Assembly: GCA_001872575.1 (NCBI GenBank)
Contig: MNWP01000003.1
Coordinates: forward strand, 31,244 to 95,243
From: Candidatus Peregrinibacteria bacterium CG1_02_54_53
Lineage (GTDB): Bacteria > Patescibacteriota > Gracilibacteria > Peribacterales > Peribacteraceae
Direction: 5' to 3'
DNA length: 64,000 nt
Made by a program: the position numbers and the translations under genes. Position 1 is the stretch's first letter. Each line of letters starts with the position of its first letter. The notes beneath the pieces are model-generated. The model did no database searches. It was not told the origin of the DNA and worked only from the letters and a program-made list of their open reading frames with translations. Shown in pieces: positions 33,330 to 41,555 of the stretch.

Positions 33330-33737
33330 TTAATGCCTGCGATGATATATCAATGTCCCACCGCTTGGCGTTTCACCCATTTTCAAATTTCCACGTCGTG
33401 AAAAGGGTCGACCCAATGGCTCCTGGCGGGGGATTTCATTAAGAACCATTTTGAATTGGGCGAATATCTCCGTATCTCCATCTTCCATTTCTCCATCTTC
33501 CGCATCGATCGCCTCGTTGTATTGATCCCGTAACTCATGGAGCAAGTCAATCATAGCTGGCGGAATTTCTCCACGGTCATTCTTCTCAAGTTGCGCCACG
33601 GCGAGCATGGCACGACAGTGCTGCTCAATGTATCCCACCAACGTCGGATGAGCACACATGCCTGTCTCTATAACAGCTGCTGAACCGGATCGTCTACCAA
33701 CCAGAACAACGCAACGGTGATTGAGGGGAGTAGACAT
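33330..33737 (-). CDS. Hypothetical protein
   Basis: A 135-residue soluble protein starting at ATG 33737 (MSTPLNHRCVVLVGRRSGSAAVIE). It has a Cys/His-containing helical middle (PTLVGYIEQHCRAMLAVAQLEKNDRGEIP), a very acidic stretch (AIDAEDGEMEDGDTE) encoded by repetitive TCTCCATCTTCC words, and a basic C-terminus. I do not recognise it. It sits between korB and the trmD leader on the same strand, and codon use resembles its neighbours. Confidence 0.5.
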   Translation of the reverse strand: MSTPLNHRCVVLVGRRSGSAAVIETGMCAHPTLVGYIEQHCRAMLAVAQLEKNDRGEIPPAMIDLLHELRDQYNEAIDAEDGEMEDGDTEIFAQFKMVLNEIPRQEPLGRPFSRRGNLKMGETPSGGTLIYHRRH

Positions 33738-33790
33738 AGAAAAATGAAGCATCAGTCTATGTGGAATAACCGCTCCGTCAAGCCAAAACC

Positions 33791-34681
33791 TCATTCAAAT
33801 GCTTTCAGCCACTGCGCGGTATCGACGATCTTTACCTCCTCCACAGGAGCTGTGGTGACACCCTCGCGGGACTTGAGCCGCTCATGGAAAGCCGGGGCGT
33901 CTTCCGTCTGGTAGAGGATGCCCGTCGCCACACGTTCGTTGGTATTAGCCGCCAATGCGCGGGCTTTTTCAAAATCCTTCGGATCGTGCCCCTCGGAAGC
34001 GGCATCGTAGCAGTGCTCCAGCAGCCACTCGTGCGTGGCGAACTTGTTGTAGGTGGGACACGCCTGCAGCATGTCGACATACGCGAATCCGCGATGACGG
34101 ATGGCTGCCGTAAGGATCTTTGTCATCTGTGCGATATCACCGCTCCATCCACGTGCGACGAAGGTAGGCTGAAGCGAGAAGACGAAATCCATACTGTTGA
34201 GCGTCGCCTCCGGAATACCGTTGGGCGAGGTATTCATCTTCTGATCCTGCCACGTAAGCGCACTCGCCTGCCCCGTCGTGAGACCGTAGTTGGCGTTGTT
34301 GTGCATAATGAAGGTCATTCGGTAATTACTGCGAACCGCATGGACCAGATGCCCCACGCCTTCCGAAAAGCTCGCACCGTCCCCGCCGAAGGCGATCACC
34401 GGAATCGCTGAGTTCGCCAGTGCGGCACCTGCCGCCAGCGGAATCACCCGGCCATGCAATCCATGAATACGATAGCCAAGCAGCTTGTCGGACATATTGC
34501 CGTGACAGCCAACATCGAAACAGAGCAAAACCTGTGATGGATCGATCTTGAGTTCGACTAAGGCACGTTTGGCGGCCGTCCAGATGCCGTAGTCACCGCA
34601 TCCGTCACACCACGTACACGGATTGGGCGACGCGTAGTCGTGCATCGAAGGGCCGACAGGTGATGAAGGCTTTTTGGTCAT
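33791..34681 (-). CDS. korB: 2-oxoacid:ferredoxin oxidoreductase, beta (TPP) subunit
   Basis: Thiamine-diphosphate subunit of a 2-oxoacid:acceptor oxidoreductase (2-oxoglutarate, pyruvate or related acid to acyl-CoA plus CO2). Seen: CTWCDGCGDYGIW with the Cys residues of the 4Fe-4S site, CFDVGCHGNMSDKL, the TPP motif GDGASFSEGVGHLVHAVRSNYRMTFIMHNNANYGLTTGQ, and a further conserved YVDMLQACPTYNKF Cys. Its ATG overlaps the korA stop by four bases (ATGA), so the two chains are translationally coupled. Substrate choice cannot be read by eye. Confidence 0.92.
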   Translation of the reverse strand: MTKKPSSPVGPSMHDYASPNPCTWCDGCGDYGIWTAAKRALVELKIDPSQVLLCFDVGCHGNMSDKLLGYRIHGLHGRVIPLAAGAALANSAIPVIAFGGDGASFSEGVGHLVHAVRSNYRMTFIMHNNANYGLTTGQASALTWQDQKMNTSPNGIPEATLNSMDFVFSLQPTFVARGWSGDIAQMTKILTAAIRHRGFAYVDMLQACPTYNKFATHEWLLEHCYDAASEGHDPKDFEKARALAANTNERVATGILYQTEDAPAFHERLKSREGVTTAPVEEVKIVDTAQWLKAFE

Positions 34682-36432
34682 TGCAGAGTGGAAAGAAGAC
34701 GATCACGCATCTCTTCGTAGAAGAACGGACGACCGTCGAATTTGAGAATCTTCCGGGTATTGTCACGGCCACTCGCGAGCTTGAGCAGCGACGCAAATTG
34801 TCCTCCATGATTGCATTCCACGAACACCGTCTGCTTTGCGGTACGTGAGAGCATCTCGAAACTCTCGGTCTTCAGCGGCCAGAGATACTGATAGTGCAGG
34901 TAGCCGATACTGCGCTTTTTGAATTGATCACTTTCGAGTACGTCGAGAATAACTCCGCGATTGCTTCCCCAACTTACGATCAACGTTTCGGGATTCTTGG
35001 GGCCGGTATAGAGCGGCTCGGGCAATGCCGATTTCAGCGCTTCAACTTTCTTCAGACGCTTATCCATTTGTTGGCGCGCATTGTCCGGCTCTTCGTTAAA
35101 TGATCCATCGGAAGCATGCTCGTATCCCTGTGCGCAATAGGTCGCCGCTGCGCTCCCCGGCAGCCACCGCTGTGAAATACCATCCGGTGCGGCGGGGTCG
35201 TAGCGATCGGTGGATGAAAGCTGTGCAAGCGCCTTGGGGTCACGCACGAGCTTGCCGCGCTTGAGCTTGGCGGATGTCTGGTCGAACGGCGACTGCGTAA
35301 ACAGAGCCTCCGCCGTTTGTTTGTCGGTGAGTACGATCACGGGAATCTGGAATTCTTCGGCGTAATTGAAGGCTTCGGGCATGAGCTCGAAGGAATCCGA
35401 TGCGTCACTCGCCGCCATGACCAGCCGCGGAAATTCTCCGTGTCCGCTACCCACGGCCAGCTGCAGGTCACCCTGCGCCGTCCATGTCGGCAAACCCGTT
35501 CCGGGACCCGGACGCTGTGCGAGAATGAAGACTGCGGGTATCTCTGCCACCCCCGTAAACGAAAGTGTTTCGGTCATCAGATCAAATCCCCCGCCACTCG
35601 TCGTCGTGGCTGCGCGCGTACCCATGTGCATGGCTCCCACCATCATCTGTGCCGCGGTGATTTCATCCTCCGCCTGCTTCACAACCATCTTCGTCTCGTT
35701 CTGCCCATCCGCAATGAATGAGAGCAGGGGGCTGCTGGGTGTCATGGGGTATCCCGCAAACAGACGGCAACCCGCATGAATCACGCCGAGCCCCATCGCC
35801 TGGCTCCCCGTAAGGAGGAGGTGATTTTTCCAGGCGGGATCAGGCTTGGGGAGCGGAAGCGAGAAATTTGCAGCGATATCTTTGCGCACCGCAAAGCCCT
35901 CGGAGATGCAGGCAAAGTTAAGATCGAGCAGATCTGTCTTGTGTCCGAATTGTTCACGTACCAACTCGTGAAGCTGCTCTTGCTCTTGCCCGAGCAATGC
36001 CCACACGACGGATGTAATGAGCACGTTGCCCAGTATCGGTTTGGCTTTCAGTTTTTTGAGAATCGCCTCCGTGGGCATTTCGATGACATGAATTCCTTGC
36101 TCTTCGACGTAACGTTTATCCTCGTCATTCCGGAATTTCCACTGCGGAGTTTGATGGAGGAGAATCCCTCCCTTCTTCAGGTCTCGAAGGTTTTTCTCGA
36201 TACCATGATGGTTGAACGTCACGACCAAATCCACTTTCATCGTTGAGCTGTGAACAGGATCGATACTGACATCGAGCTGATAGCTGCTGTGCCCGCCCTT
36301 GATGAGCGACATGTACTCACGATAGCCGAATACGCAGTAGCCGCTGCGCTTGAGACCCTTGGCGCACATTTCGCCGACGGAGTTCACTCCCTGGCCTTGA
36401 GCCCCGACGATCTTGATCGAGAGACGGGTCAC
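34678..36432 (-). CDS. korA: 2-oxoacid:ferredoxin oxidoreductase, fused gamma-alpha subunit
   Basis: A 584-residue gamma-alpha fusion partner of KorB. The N-terminal gamma part (residues 1-190) has RLSIKIVGAQGQGVNSVGEM, GYREYMSLIKGGHSSYQ, and VLITSVVWALLG. The alpha part has LLTGSQAMGLGVIHAGCRLFAGYPMTPSSPLL, TTTSGGGFDLMTETLSFTGVAEIPAVFILAQRPGPGTGLPTW, and VSWGSNRGVILD. The start at GTG 36432 is chosen because the frame upstream is repeat sequence. A diverged copy of its first nine codons sits 208 bases upstream, overlapping the flavodoxin stop. This implies that repeat insertion separated korA from its original start context. The operon is fld-korA-korB. Confidence 0.93.
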   Translation of the reverse strand: MTRLSIKIVGAQGQGVNSVGEMCAKGLKRSGYCVFGYREYMSLIKGGHSSYQLDVSIDPVHSSTMKVDLVVTFNHHGIEKNLRDLKKGGILLHQTPQWKFRNDEDKRYVEEQGIHVIEMPTEAILKKLKAKPILGNVLITSVVWALLGQEQEQLHELVREQFGHKTDLLDLNFACISEGFAVRKDIAANFSLPLPKPDPAWKNHLLLTGSQAMGLGVIHAGCRLFAGYPMTPSSPLLSFIADGQNETKMVVKQAEDEITAAQMMVGAMHMGTRAATTTSGGGFDLMTETLSFTGVAEIPAVFILAQRPGPGTGLPTWTAQGDLQLAVGSGHGEFPRLVMAASDASDSFELMPEAFNYAEEFQIPVIVLTDKQTAEALFTQSPFDQTSAKLKRGKLVRDPKALAQLSSTDRYDPAAPDGISQRWLPGSAAATYCAQGYEHASDGSFNEEPDNARQQMDKRLKKVEALKSALPEPLYTGPKNPETLIVSWGSNRGVILDVLESDQFKKRSIGYLHYQYLWPLKTESFEMLSRTAKQTVFVECNHGGQFASLLKLASGRDNTRKILKFDGRPFFYEEMRDRLLSTLQ

Positions 36433-36433
36433 T

Positions 36434-36640
36434 TCAGTGAAAAAGAATGGAAATACGAGGAGCGGCCATGGTGAGCGGAGTTGCCTGCTCTGCCCTCGGC
36501 CCTGAGAGGGCTCGGGCCCTCGAACGGGAGCGGAGCCGAAGGGAACCATGATTCTGTGCGCTTGCCCGGCGAAGCTCTGAACGAGCACGGCGAGTGAGGA
36601 ACGAAGTCGGGCCGACGATTTTGATGGCGAGGCGGGTCAT
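36434..36640 (-). other. Leader ORF duplicating the korA start (68 codons)
   Basis: ATG 36640 overlaps the flavodoxin stop (ATGA) and reads MTRLAIKIVG, like the korA start (V)TRLSIKIVG. It then passes into GC-rich palindromic repeat and ends at TGA 36434-36436, one base before the korA GTG. In the shared codons CGC/CGT, AAA/AAG and GGC/GGG are synonymous and one residue differs (A/S). The insert starts CCCGACTTCGTTCC, nearly the same as in the thyA leader. It is about 2.5 times longer than the thyA and trmD inserts, so it may be a nested or double insertion. Confidence 0.6.
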
Positions 36641-37107
36641 GACGCGAGAGCGGGAATTTTGGTAAGAAGTTTTTGTGCCCATTTCTGCACTTTCTCTTCC
36701 TGTCCGTACGGTTCGTTCACAATCACGAGAGATTCCGTTGACCGACCATTGTGCTGCTGAACGAACTGCACGAGATGCTCCATTGCGCGGGCGGTGTAGA
36801 AATACCGCTTGTCACCCAATGCAATGATCGCACAGGGCTTCTGCCTCAGGTCGCAATCCTTTGCACGATCGGTGAGAAGCGCATACACACGCGGATGCAA
36901 TTGCCCTTCGCTGCCACCGGTATTCCACGTTCCGGATGCAAGCAACAACACATCACCCTTCAGAAGATCTTCTGCCTGTGCCTCTTCCGCACGTTGTTTC
37001 TCGACGATGAGTTTGGAGGAAGACTCGTGCAAAGCTGCAATGAGCGTATCAACCACGTACTCCGTATTGCCGGTGGAAGAGGAGTAGATGATGTGCAACA
37101 GTGCCAC
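36637..37107 (-). CDS. Flavodoxin
   Basis: A 156-residue FMN electron carrier. The phosphate-binding loop is SSSTGNTEYV (T/S-x-T-G-N-T). ASGTWNTGGSEGQLHPRVY and ALGDKRYFYTARAMEHL fit the flavin-contact loops of long- or short-chain flavodoxins. The start is GTG 37107. It lies directly upstream of korA-korB, so it is the likely redox partner of the 2-oxoacid oxidoreductase. Its leader has a perfect TTCCCC-GAAA-GGGGAA hairpin (37143-37158), a GNRA-type tetraloop of unknown purpose. Confidence 0.9.
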   Translation of the reverse strand: MALLHIIYSSSTGNTEYVVDTLIAALHESSSKLIVEKQRAEEAQAEDLLKGDVLLLASGTWNTGGSEGQLHPRVYALLTDRAKDCDLRQKPCAIIALGDKRYFYTARAMEHLVQFVQQHNGRSTESLVIVNEPYGQEEKVQKWAQKLLTKIPALAS

Positions 37108-37219
37108 AAAACGAGGGAAACAGATGTACAGTGTACCGACGATTCCCCTTTCGGGGAACGGAAAGACGAGAAGTTTTGAAGCACGTTGACACTCGCACCG
37201 TTGCGAGGAAAATCAGGGT

Positions 37220-37453
37220 ATGGAAACCTCCACTTCCACAGCACCGGCAGATGCCTTCATGAGAAGTATCAACAACGATCCGCGAAAGGCACTGCGCCTT
37301 TCGAACGGGGGCATCGTCATCCAGTCGGCACAGGGCGACGAAGTCCGAGCCGATTATTGGCAAGGCGATGAAGAAAAGGTGCGCCAGACGCTCGAGAATA
37401 TGGCAGGGGCATCAGAGACACAGCTGCGCTTCACGCTGCGTGCACGGGGATAG
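37220..37453 (+). CDS. Small hypothetical protein, 77 aa
   Basis: An open frame from ATG 37220, diverging from the flavodoxin gene. The soluble sequence has a plausible beta-rich core (RKALRLSNGGIVIQSAQGDEVRADYW) and a helix (EEKVRQTLENMAG), ending LRFTLRARG. I do not recognise the family. It is followed in the same direction by the Nif3-like gene about 100 bases later. Support is moderate and rests on composition and start context. Confidence 0.5.
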   Translation: METSTSTAPADAFMRSINNDPRKALRLSNGGIVIQSAQGDEVRADYWQGDEEKVRQTLENMAGASETQLRFTLRARG

Positions 37454-37550
37454 CCCAACCGCTATTACGGGAATCAATACGTGGATGAATCGGTGAAGTG
37501 CACCATTCTCTTGCTCAAGAAACCGATTCTGGGTAAGCTTTGCCGCACAC

Positions 37551-38513
37551 ATGAAGCTCAAGAAACTCTTCCACTCGGCCGTACAGCACGGCATTGATGC
37601 CGACCCCCGCGGCCGAAAAACTGTGGAAAAACTGCTCAAGAAACAGAAAGACGGCGCGGCGAAACTGAGTGGAACCGACAAAGAGCTCTTCGACGAAGAG
37701 CGCTTGTGGAACCCCTATTCCGACAGTCGTGTCATCAACGGTACCGGTGAAGAGGATATCAAAACACTCATGGTCGGCATCGACATCGAGACTGCAGAAA
37801 TCCTCGTCGCCGATCGTCTGCGCGAGCATGGTGAAAAAATCGACGCACTCATGCTTCACCATCCCGAAGGCCGCGCATTGGGTGATTTGGAAAAAGTGAT
37901 GCCCCTGCAAGTCGATATGCTTGCACTGGTGGGCGTGCCGGTGAATCAGAGCGAGAACTACCTGCGACCACGCATGGACCGTGTGGCCCGTGCCGTACAC
38001 GCCGATAATCTCTTTGCTACAGAGCGCGTAGCTGAGCTTCTCGGTTTCCCCGCATTCAACACCCACACGCCGGCTGACAACCTCGTCTGGAAGTTCATCG
38101 AGAAGACCGTTTGTGGCAGGGAATTCGATGACCTTGGCGAGATCCTCAATGCGCTCCTCGATATCACCGAATACAAGTACTATGCCAAGAAAGGTATTCC
38201 GCCGATTATCGCCAACGGCAGCAAGGGTAGTCGACCCGGCAGAGTGGTGGCCACGGAGTTCACCGGCGGCACCAATGGCCCGGAGGAATTTTTAGAGGCA
38301 CAGGCCAGCGCAGGAGTTGGAACAATCCTCTCGATGCATGTCACCGAGAAGTCGCTCGAAAAAGCCAAAGAGAAACATGTGAACATGATCCAGTGCAGCC
38401 ATATGGCTTCCGACGCTATCGGAATGAACTTAATGCTCGATCTCCTGAGCAAAGAAGAAAAGAACCTCAAGACCATCGACGTGTCGGGATTCGTGCGGGT
38501 GAAGCGAAAGTAA
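37551..38513 (+). CDS. Nif3-like (NGG1p-interacting factor) family protein
   Basis: A 320-residue protein with the di-metal signatures of the Nif3/YbgI family: LMLHHPEG (His pair) in the first half and MIQCSHMASDAIGMN with His and Asp in the second, plus NTHTPADN in the middle. Members bind two metal ions and have been linked to GTP cyclohydrolase-like or nucleotide chemistry, but their role is not settled. The N-terminal 75 residues (KKLFHSAVQHGIDADPRGRKTVEKLLKKQ) are an extension relative to short members. ATG 37551. An ATCAG repeat follows its stop. Confidence 0.75.
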   Translation: MKLKKLFHSAVQHGIDADPRGRKTVEKLLKKQKDGAAKLSGTDKELFDEERLWNPYSDSRVINGTGEEDIKTLMVGIDIETAEILVADRLREHGEKIDALMLHHPEGRALGDLEKVMPLQVDMLALVGVPVNQSENYLRPRMDRVARAVHADNLFATERVAELLGFPAFNTHTPADNLVWKFIEKTVCGREFDDLGEILNALLDITEYKYYAKKGIPPIIANGSKGSRPGRVVATEFTGGTNGPEEFLEAQASAGVGTILSMHVTEKSLEKAKEKHVNMIQCSHMASDAIGMNLMLDLLSKEEKNLKTIDVSGFVRVKRK

Positions 38514-38596
38514 GAGTATCGGAATATCCGAATAACAGAATATCAGCGGACCACATCAGGCTCTTTCGCACAGATACACTGATAACCGATATCTGC
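38514..38596. repeat. ATCAG-word fold-back spacer repeat, copy 2
   Basis: It starts right at a stop codon with GAGTATCGGAATATCCG, followed by GAATATCAGCGGACC, a CTCTTTC core, and ACTGATAACCGATATCTG. Order and words match copies at 30086 and 45893 (GAATATCAG..GGAC..CTCTTTC..ACTGATA). It fills the gap between two convergent genes here, so it could double as a bidirectional terminator. Confidence 0.6.
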
Positions 38597-38947
38597 TTAC
38601 TTTCCAAGCCCCGCCGTCTTCAGCACCGCATCGAAGGCGACCGGCTCATGAATGGCAAGCTCTGAGAGTGTCTGACGATCAAGATCGACTTTCTTTTTAA
38701 TGAGTACATTCATCACCGTAGAATATTTGAGTCCGCGCTCACGCAATGCCGCATTCAGACGCACAATCCAGAGCGACCGGAATACACGCTTCTTCTTGCG
38801 ACGATCACGGTAGGCATGCTGCCCCGCCTTGATCACCGCCTCATTCGCACCCTTAAATGTGGTGCGGCGCACACCGCGATACCCCTTGGCGAGAGCACGC
38901 ACCTTCTTGTGACGACGATGCCGAACGATACCACGTTTAACGCGCAT
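38597..38947 (-). CDS. rplT: Ribosomal protein bL20
   Basis: A 116-residue basic 50S protein: MRVKRGIVRHRRHKKVRALAKGYRGVRRTTFKGANEAVIKAGQ split by typical L20 segments, and YRDRRKKKRVFRSLWIVRLNAALRERGLKYS. It binds 23S rRNA early in assembly. It is third in the usual infC-rpmI-rplT order, five bases from rpmI. In E. coli L20 represses this operon, but no pseudoknot equivalent was identified here. Confidence 0.97.
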   Translation of the reverse strand: MRVKRGIVRHRRHKKVRALAKGYRGVRRTTFKGANEAVIKAGQHAYRDRRKKKRVFRSLWIVRLNAALRERGLKYSTVMNVLIKKKVDLDRQTLSELAIHEPVAFDAVLKTAGLGK

Positions 38948-38952
38948 AGAAA

Positions 38953-39147
38953 TTAAGCGTAAGGAGCAAGAGTACTGAGCATGCGTTCATTGGTCGGGTG
39001 CGCGGCAAGCGTGCGCGGCAGTCTCTTCTGGCGCTTGCTCTTCTGTTGCAAAAGATGACCGCGCCCACGCCTCTTGAGAGACATGCGACCGCTGCCGGTT
39101 CGAAAAACTCGCTTCTTGGTGCCGCTGTGAGACTTGAGCTTAGGCAA
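38953..39147 (-). CDS. rpmI: Ribosomal protein bL35
   Basis: A 64-residue 50S protein with the family core MPKLKSHSGTKKRVFRTGSG and RRGRGHLLQQKSKRQKRLPR. It lies in the infC-rpmI-rplT cluster and is followed directly by rplT. Confidence 0.96.
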   Translation of the reverse strand: MPKLKSHSGTKKRVFRTGSGRMSLKRRGRGHLLQQKSKRQKRLPRTLAAHPTNERMLSTLAPYA

Positions 39148-39257
39148 AATAAAACAGGAAAGACGGCGAAGTGTAGCAGGATCATGGGATCTCTTTCAAA
39201 GAGAAACTCACTATTTTCCCGAGAATCTTCCGAATAAAACCACTTTGCCCCTCTGCA

Positions 39258-39872
39258 TCACCCCGCTTGCTTTGCGCGCAATATCACGTGGAACATCGGC
39301 CCCTGCTGCTTGAGATCCTGTTCCACCTCAGAGCAATCCTTCAGCGCCTCAACAATCGCCAAGAGTTTGGCCTTGGCATAATCTCTATTGCCCAACTCAC
39401 GTCCGCGCAGGCGGACCACGAATTTCACCAGATGACGCTCCTTGAAGAACTCTTTGGCCCGATCCATCAGGCGCTCGATATCATGTCGGTCTGTACGAAA
39501 ACCGAACCGCAGCATCTTCACCTCCGTTTGCTTGCTGTGCACACGCTGTTTCCGCTCCTTCTTGCGCAGCTGGTACAGGTATTGCCCAAAGTCCCCGATT
39601 TTGACCACCGGAGGGTTGGCCTTGGGTGAAACTTCTATCACATCCAGCTCCTGCGAACGCGCTTCTTGCAAAACATCGGCAAACAGACGCACTTCCGCTC
39701 CATCGGGCAACACGAGTAAAACCTCTGCCGCGCGAATTTGTTCATTGATACGCGGTCTTTTCTCTTGGCGTGAATGGGTGGCGGAGGAACCACGACGACG
39801 TTTCTGCAAAGGAAGAAGGAGGGAAGAAAGCGAAAGAAGCCTATGACAAGGCGTAAGAAGCGGCAAGTGCAT
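39258..39872 (-). CDS. infC: Translation initiation factor IF-3
   Basis: Binds the 30S subunit and checks the initiator tRNA. Domain N: RPRINEQIRAAEVLLVLPDGAEV, VIEVSPKANPPVVKIGDFGQYLYQLRKKERKQR. Domain C: EVKMLRFGFRTDRHDIERLMDRAKEFFKERHLVKFVVRLRGRELGNRDYAK. The start is uncertain. ATG 39872 leaves about 35 extra residues before RPRINEQIR, and in many bacteria infC uses a rare AUU start closer to the core. Upstream on the same strand, 20 bases away, lies the PilO-like gene, so infC may be read from that transcript. Confidence 0.93.
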   Translation of the reverse strand: MHLPLLTPCHRLLSLSSLLLPLQKRRRGSSATHSRQEKRPRINEQIRAAEVLLVLPDGAEVRLFADVLQEARSQELDVIEVSPKANPPVVKIGDFGQYLYQLRKKERKQRVHSKQTEVKMLRFGFRTDRHDIERLMDRAKEFFKERHLVKFVVRLRGRELGNRDYAKAKLLAIVEALKDCSEVEQDLKQQGPMFHVILRAKQAG

Positions 39873-39892
39873 TGCCGAGGTTGTGTAGCTTT

Positions 39893-40759
39893 TTATTGTG
39901 TACGACGCATCAGGAAGAGCGAAAGCGTCAAGCGGAACCAATCCGCTGCGGATCCCGGACGAAGCTCAATCCTGTCGATGACCAGGAATTCCATCGGCCA
40001 CAAATTACCTTTTTCAATCGCCGTACCGACCGGACCCTGAAAGAACTCTTTCGCATCGCGCAGAAGAGAAGTATCGACAAGGTGCTGAAACACCGATAGA
40101 AAACCTTCGCTTTGCAAAGATCGCTTCAATTGTTCTTCAAATGGTCGCGGTTCAAAAGCGTAACGAAAGAGGTCTGCCGAGAAGAACTGTTCGAGCATCA
40201 CGATACCTGCAGGATTTTCTGCTTCCGTCGCGCGAATGAGAGCATTCTGCTCCGGCTTCGTGAGTGCATCACCCACGGTGACCAGGCCGGCCAGATGCAC
40301 AAAAGCAAGAACGCGCCGAATACCCTCCGTGCGGGCAGAAAGCTGAATCGTAAGCGGAATGGCCACCATTCCATCGTTCGGTTCACGCTCTTTGCCCACT
40401 TCGATCGGCGAGAGGGAACCGATGTCGCCCTGCTGTTCGAGAACACTGCGCAACATTTCAAGTGTCGCCAGCGCGCGAGGTACATCGGCCTCAAGAGGAA
40501 GAACCGAAATGCGCACGCGCTCAAGCTGTGATCCTGTTTTCAGCGCCGCATCCAGCTCCGAAACCTCCACCTGCTCTTTGAGCACCGTCATCCGACGCTC
40601 AAGAGAAGGCAATGTCGCAAGAAGAGGAAGGGCGGTTTCACGAACGGATTTCACTTCCTGAATATGCGCCGAGAGCAGTGGGATGGTAAAGGAAAGACAA
40701 AGGATTCCAATAGACCCCAACAAGACCGGTGAGCCGATGAGGGAACGAAAAAATCGCAT
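39893..40759 (-). CDS. PilO-like single-pass protein
   Basis: A 288-residue protein with one N-terminal helix (SPVLLGSIGILCLSFTIPLLSA), a coiled-coil stretch (ALPLLATLPSLERRMTVLKEQVEV) and a C-terminal alpha/beta part. This is the layout of PilO, the type IV pilus alignment subunit. It is coupled to the preceding PilN-like gene by TAATG overlap. Sequence identity to known PilO cannot be shown by eye, so the name rests on topology and gene pairing. Confidence 0.5.
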   Translation of the reverse strand: MRFFRSLIGSPVLLGSIGILCLSFTIPLLSAHIQEVKSVRETALPLLATLPSLERRMTVLKEQVEVSELDAALKTGSQLERVRISVLPLEADVPRALATLEMLRSVLEQQGDIGSLSPIEVGKEREPNDGMVAIPLTIQLSARTEGIRRVLAFVHLAGLVTVGDALTKPEQNALIRATEAENPAGIVMLEQFFSADLFRYAFEPRPFEEQLKRSLQSEGFLSVFQHLVDTSLLRDAKEFFQGPVGTAIEKGNLWPMEFLVIDRIELRPGSAADWFRLTLSLFLMRRTQ

Positions 40760-41379
40760 TAGGAAAGATAGATGCGAATAGTGAATGGTGAGTGAAATCC
40801 GATATTGCCATCACGTTCGCGCGTGAAGGAGGGAAAATCCACACGCTCCACATCAGGCATTGCCCGTACGGCTTCGACGAACTGCGCAAGCACCGCCATG
40901 CTTTGCAATCCTACGTTCCGTACGTCTCCGGTAAGCTCAATGACATCATGTTCCCAACGAATCACTTTTAATACAACGGACTGTGATTGTTCGGGAAGGA
41001 ATGTTTGTGCAACATTCTGAAGCTTTTCGTAAAACATCAGCAGTGATGGTTGAGACATTTTTGCCTGAACGAGGCGGCCGTAAGGCGAACCGTCGAGCGG
41101 AAGAATAAGTGCGAGGCGTCGGTCCTCAAGTTTTTGGCTTTGCTCCCCGATATCCTGCACATATGTCTGTAAATGAGAGAGTTCTCGTGAAGTCCCATGA
41201 AGATCTACGCGCGTAAAGCGCGGCAAAAGCAGATACCACGATAGAACCAACAGTGAGAGCAGCACGACGCCAAACAAGGCAAAGGGAAAGAGTACACGCC
41301 GCAGAATCTCACGGAGACTCGGCGCAGGTGTCAGTTTCTGCCAGGTTTTTGCCGTCATTGCGTCGGAAATATTTGTCAT
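40759..41379 (-). CDS. PilN-like single-pass protein
   Basis: A 206-residue protein with a cytoplasmic N-terminus of about 30 residues, a strong helix (VLFPFALFGVVLLSLLVLSWYLLLP) and a periplasmic part. That part contains a coiled coil (SRELSHLQTYVQDIGEQSQKLEDRRL) and a ferredoxin-like ending (VVLKVIRWEHDVIELTGDVRNVGLQSMAVLAQFVEAVRAMPDVERVDF). The last stretch strongly resembles PilN repeats (VELTG.. ..AV..F...L). With the next gene it forms a PilN-PilO-like pair. No pilM, pilQ or ATPase genes lie in the window. Confidence 0.55.
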   Translation of the reverse strand: MTNISDAMTAKTWQKLTPAPSLREILRRVLFPFALFGVVLLSLLVLSWYLLLPRFTRVDLHGTSRELSHLQTYVQDIGEQSQKLEDRRLALILPLDGSPYGRLVQAKMSQPSLLMFYEKLQNVAQTFLPEQSQSVVLKVIRWEHDVIELTGDVRNVGLQSMAVLAQFVEAVRAMPDVERVDFPSFTRERDGNIGFHSPFTIRIYLS

Positions 41380-41555
41380 ATGTTTTCCTTATAGTATAGC
41401 CAAAAATGGAGAGATTGACCATGCGGGTGTATTTGCAGTATTTCTATTCTATGGTTTAAAACCATCCTGCGTTTTGCTCCTGAGACGAAAAGCGATTAAC
41501 GGAAACACACATGCTGAGCTATGCTGCATATGTACTCGCGCTCCCCCCTTCCCCC

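Noticed and set aside
36433..36588. N-terminal extension of korA up to 36588
   Set aside because: The upstream residues are encoded by the GC-rich repeat and contain no family sequence. GTG 36432 begins the conserved RLSIKIVGAQGQG.
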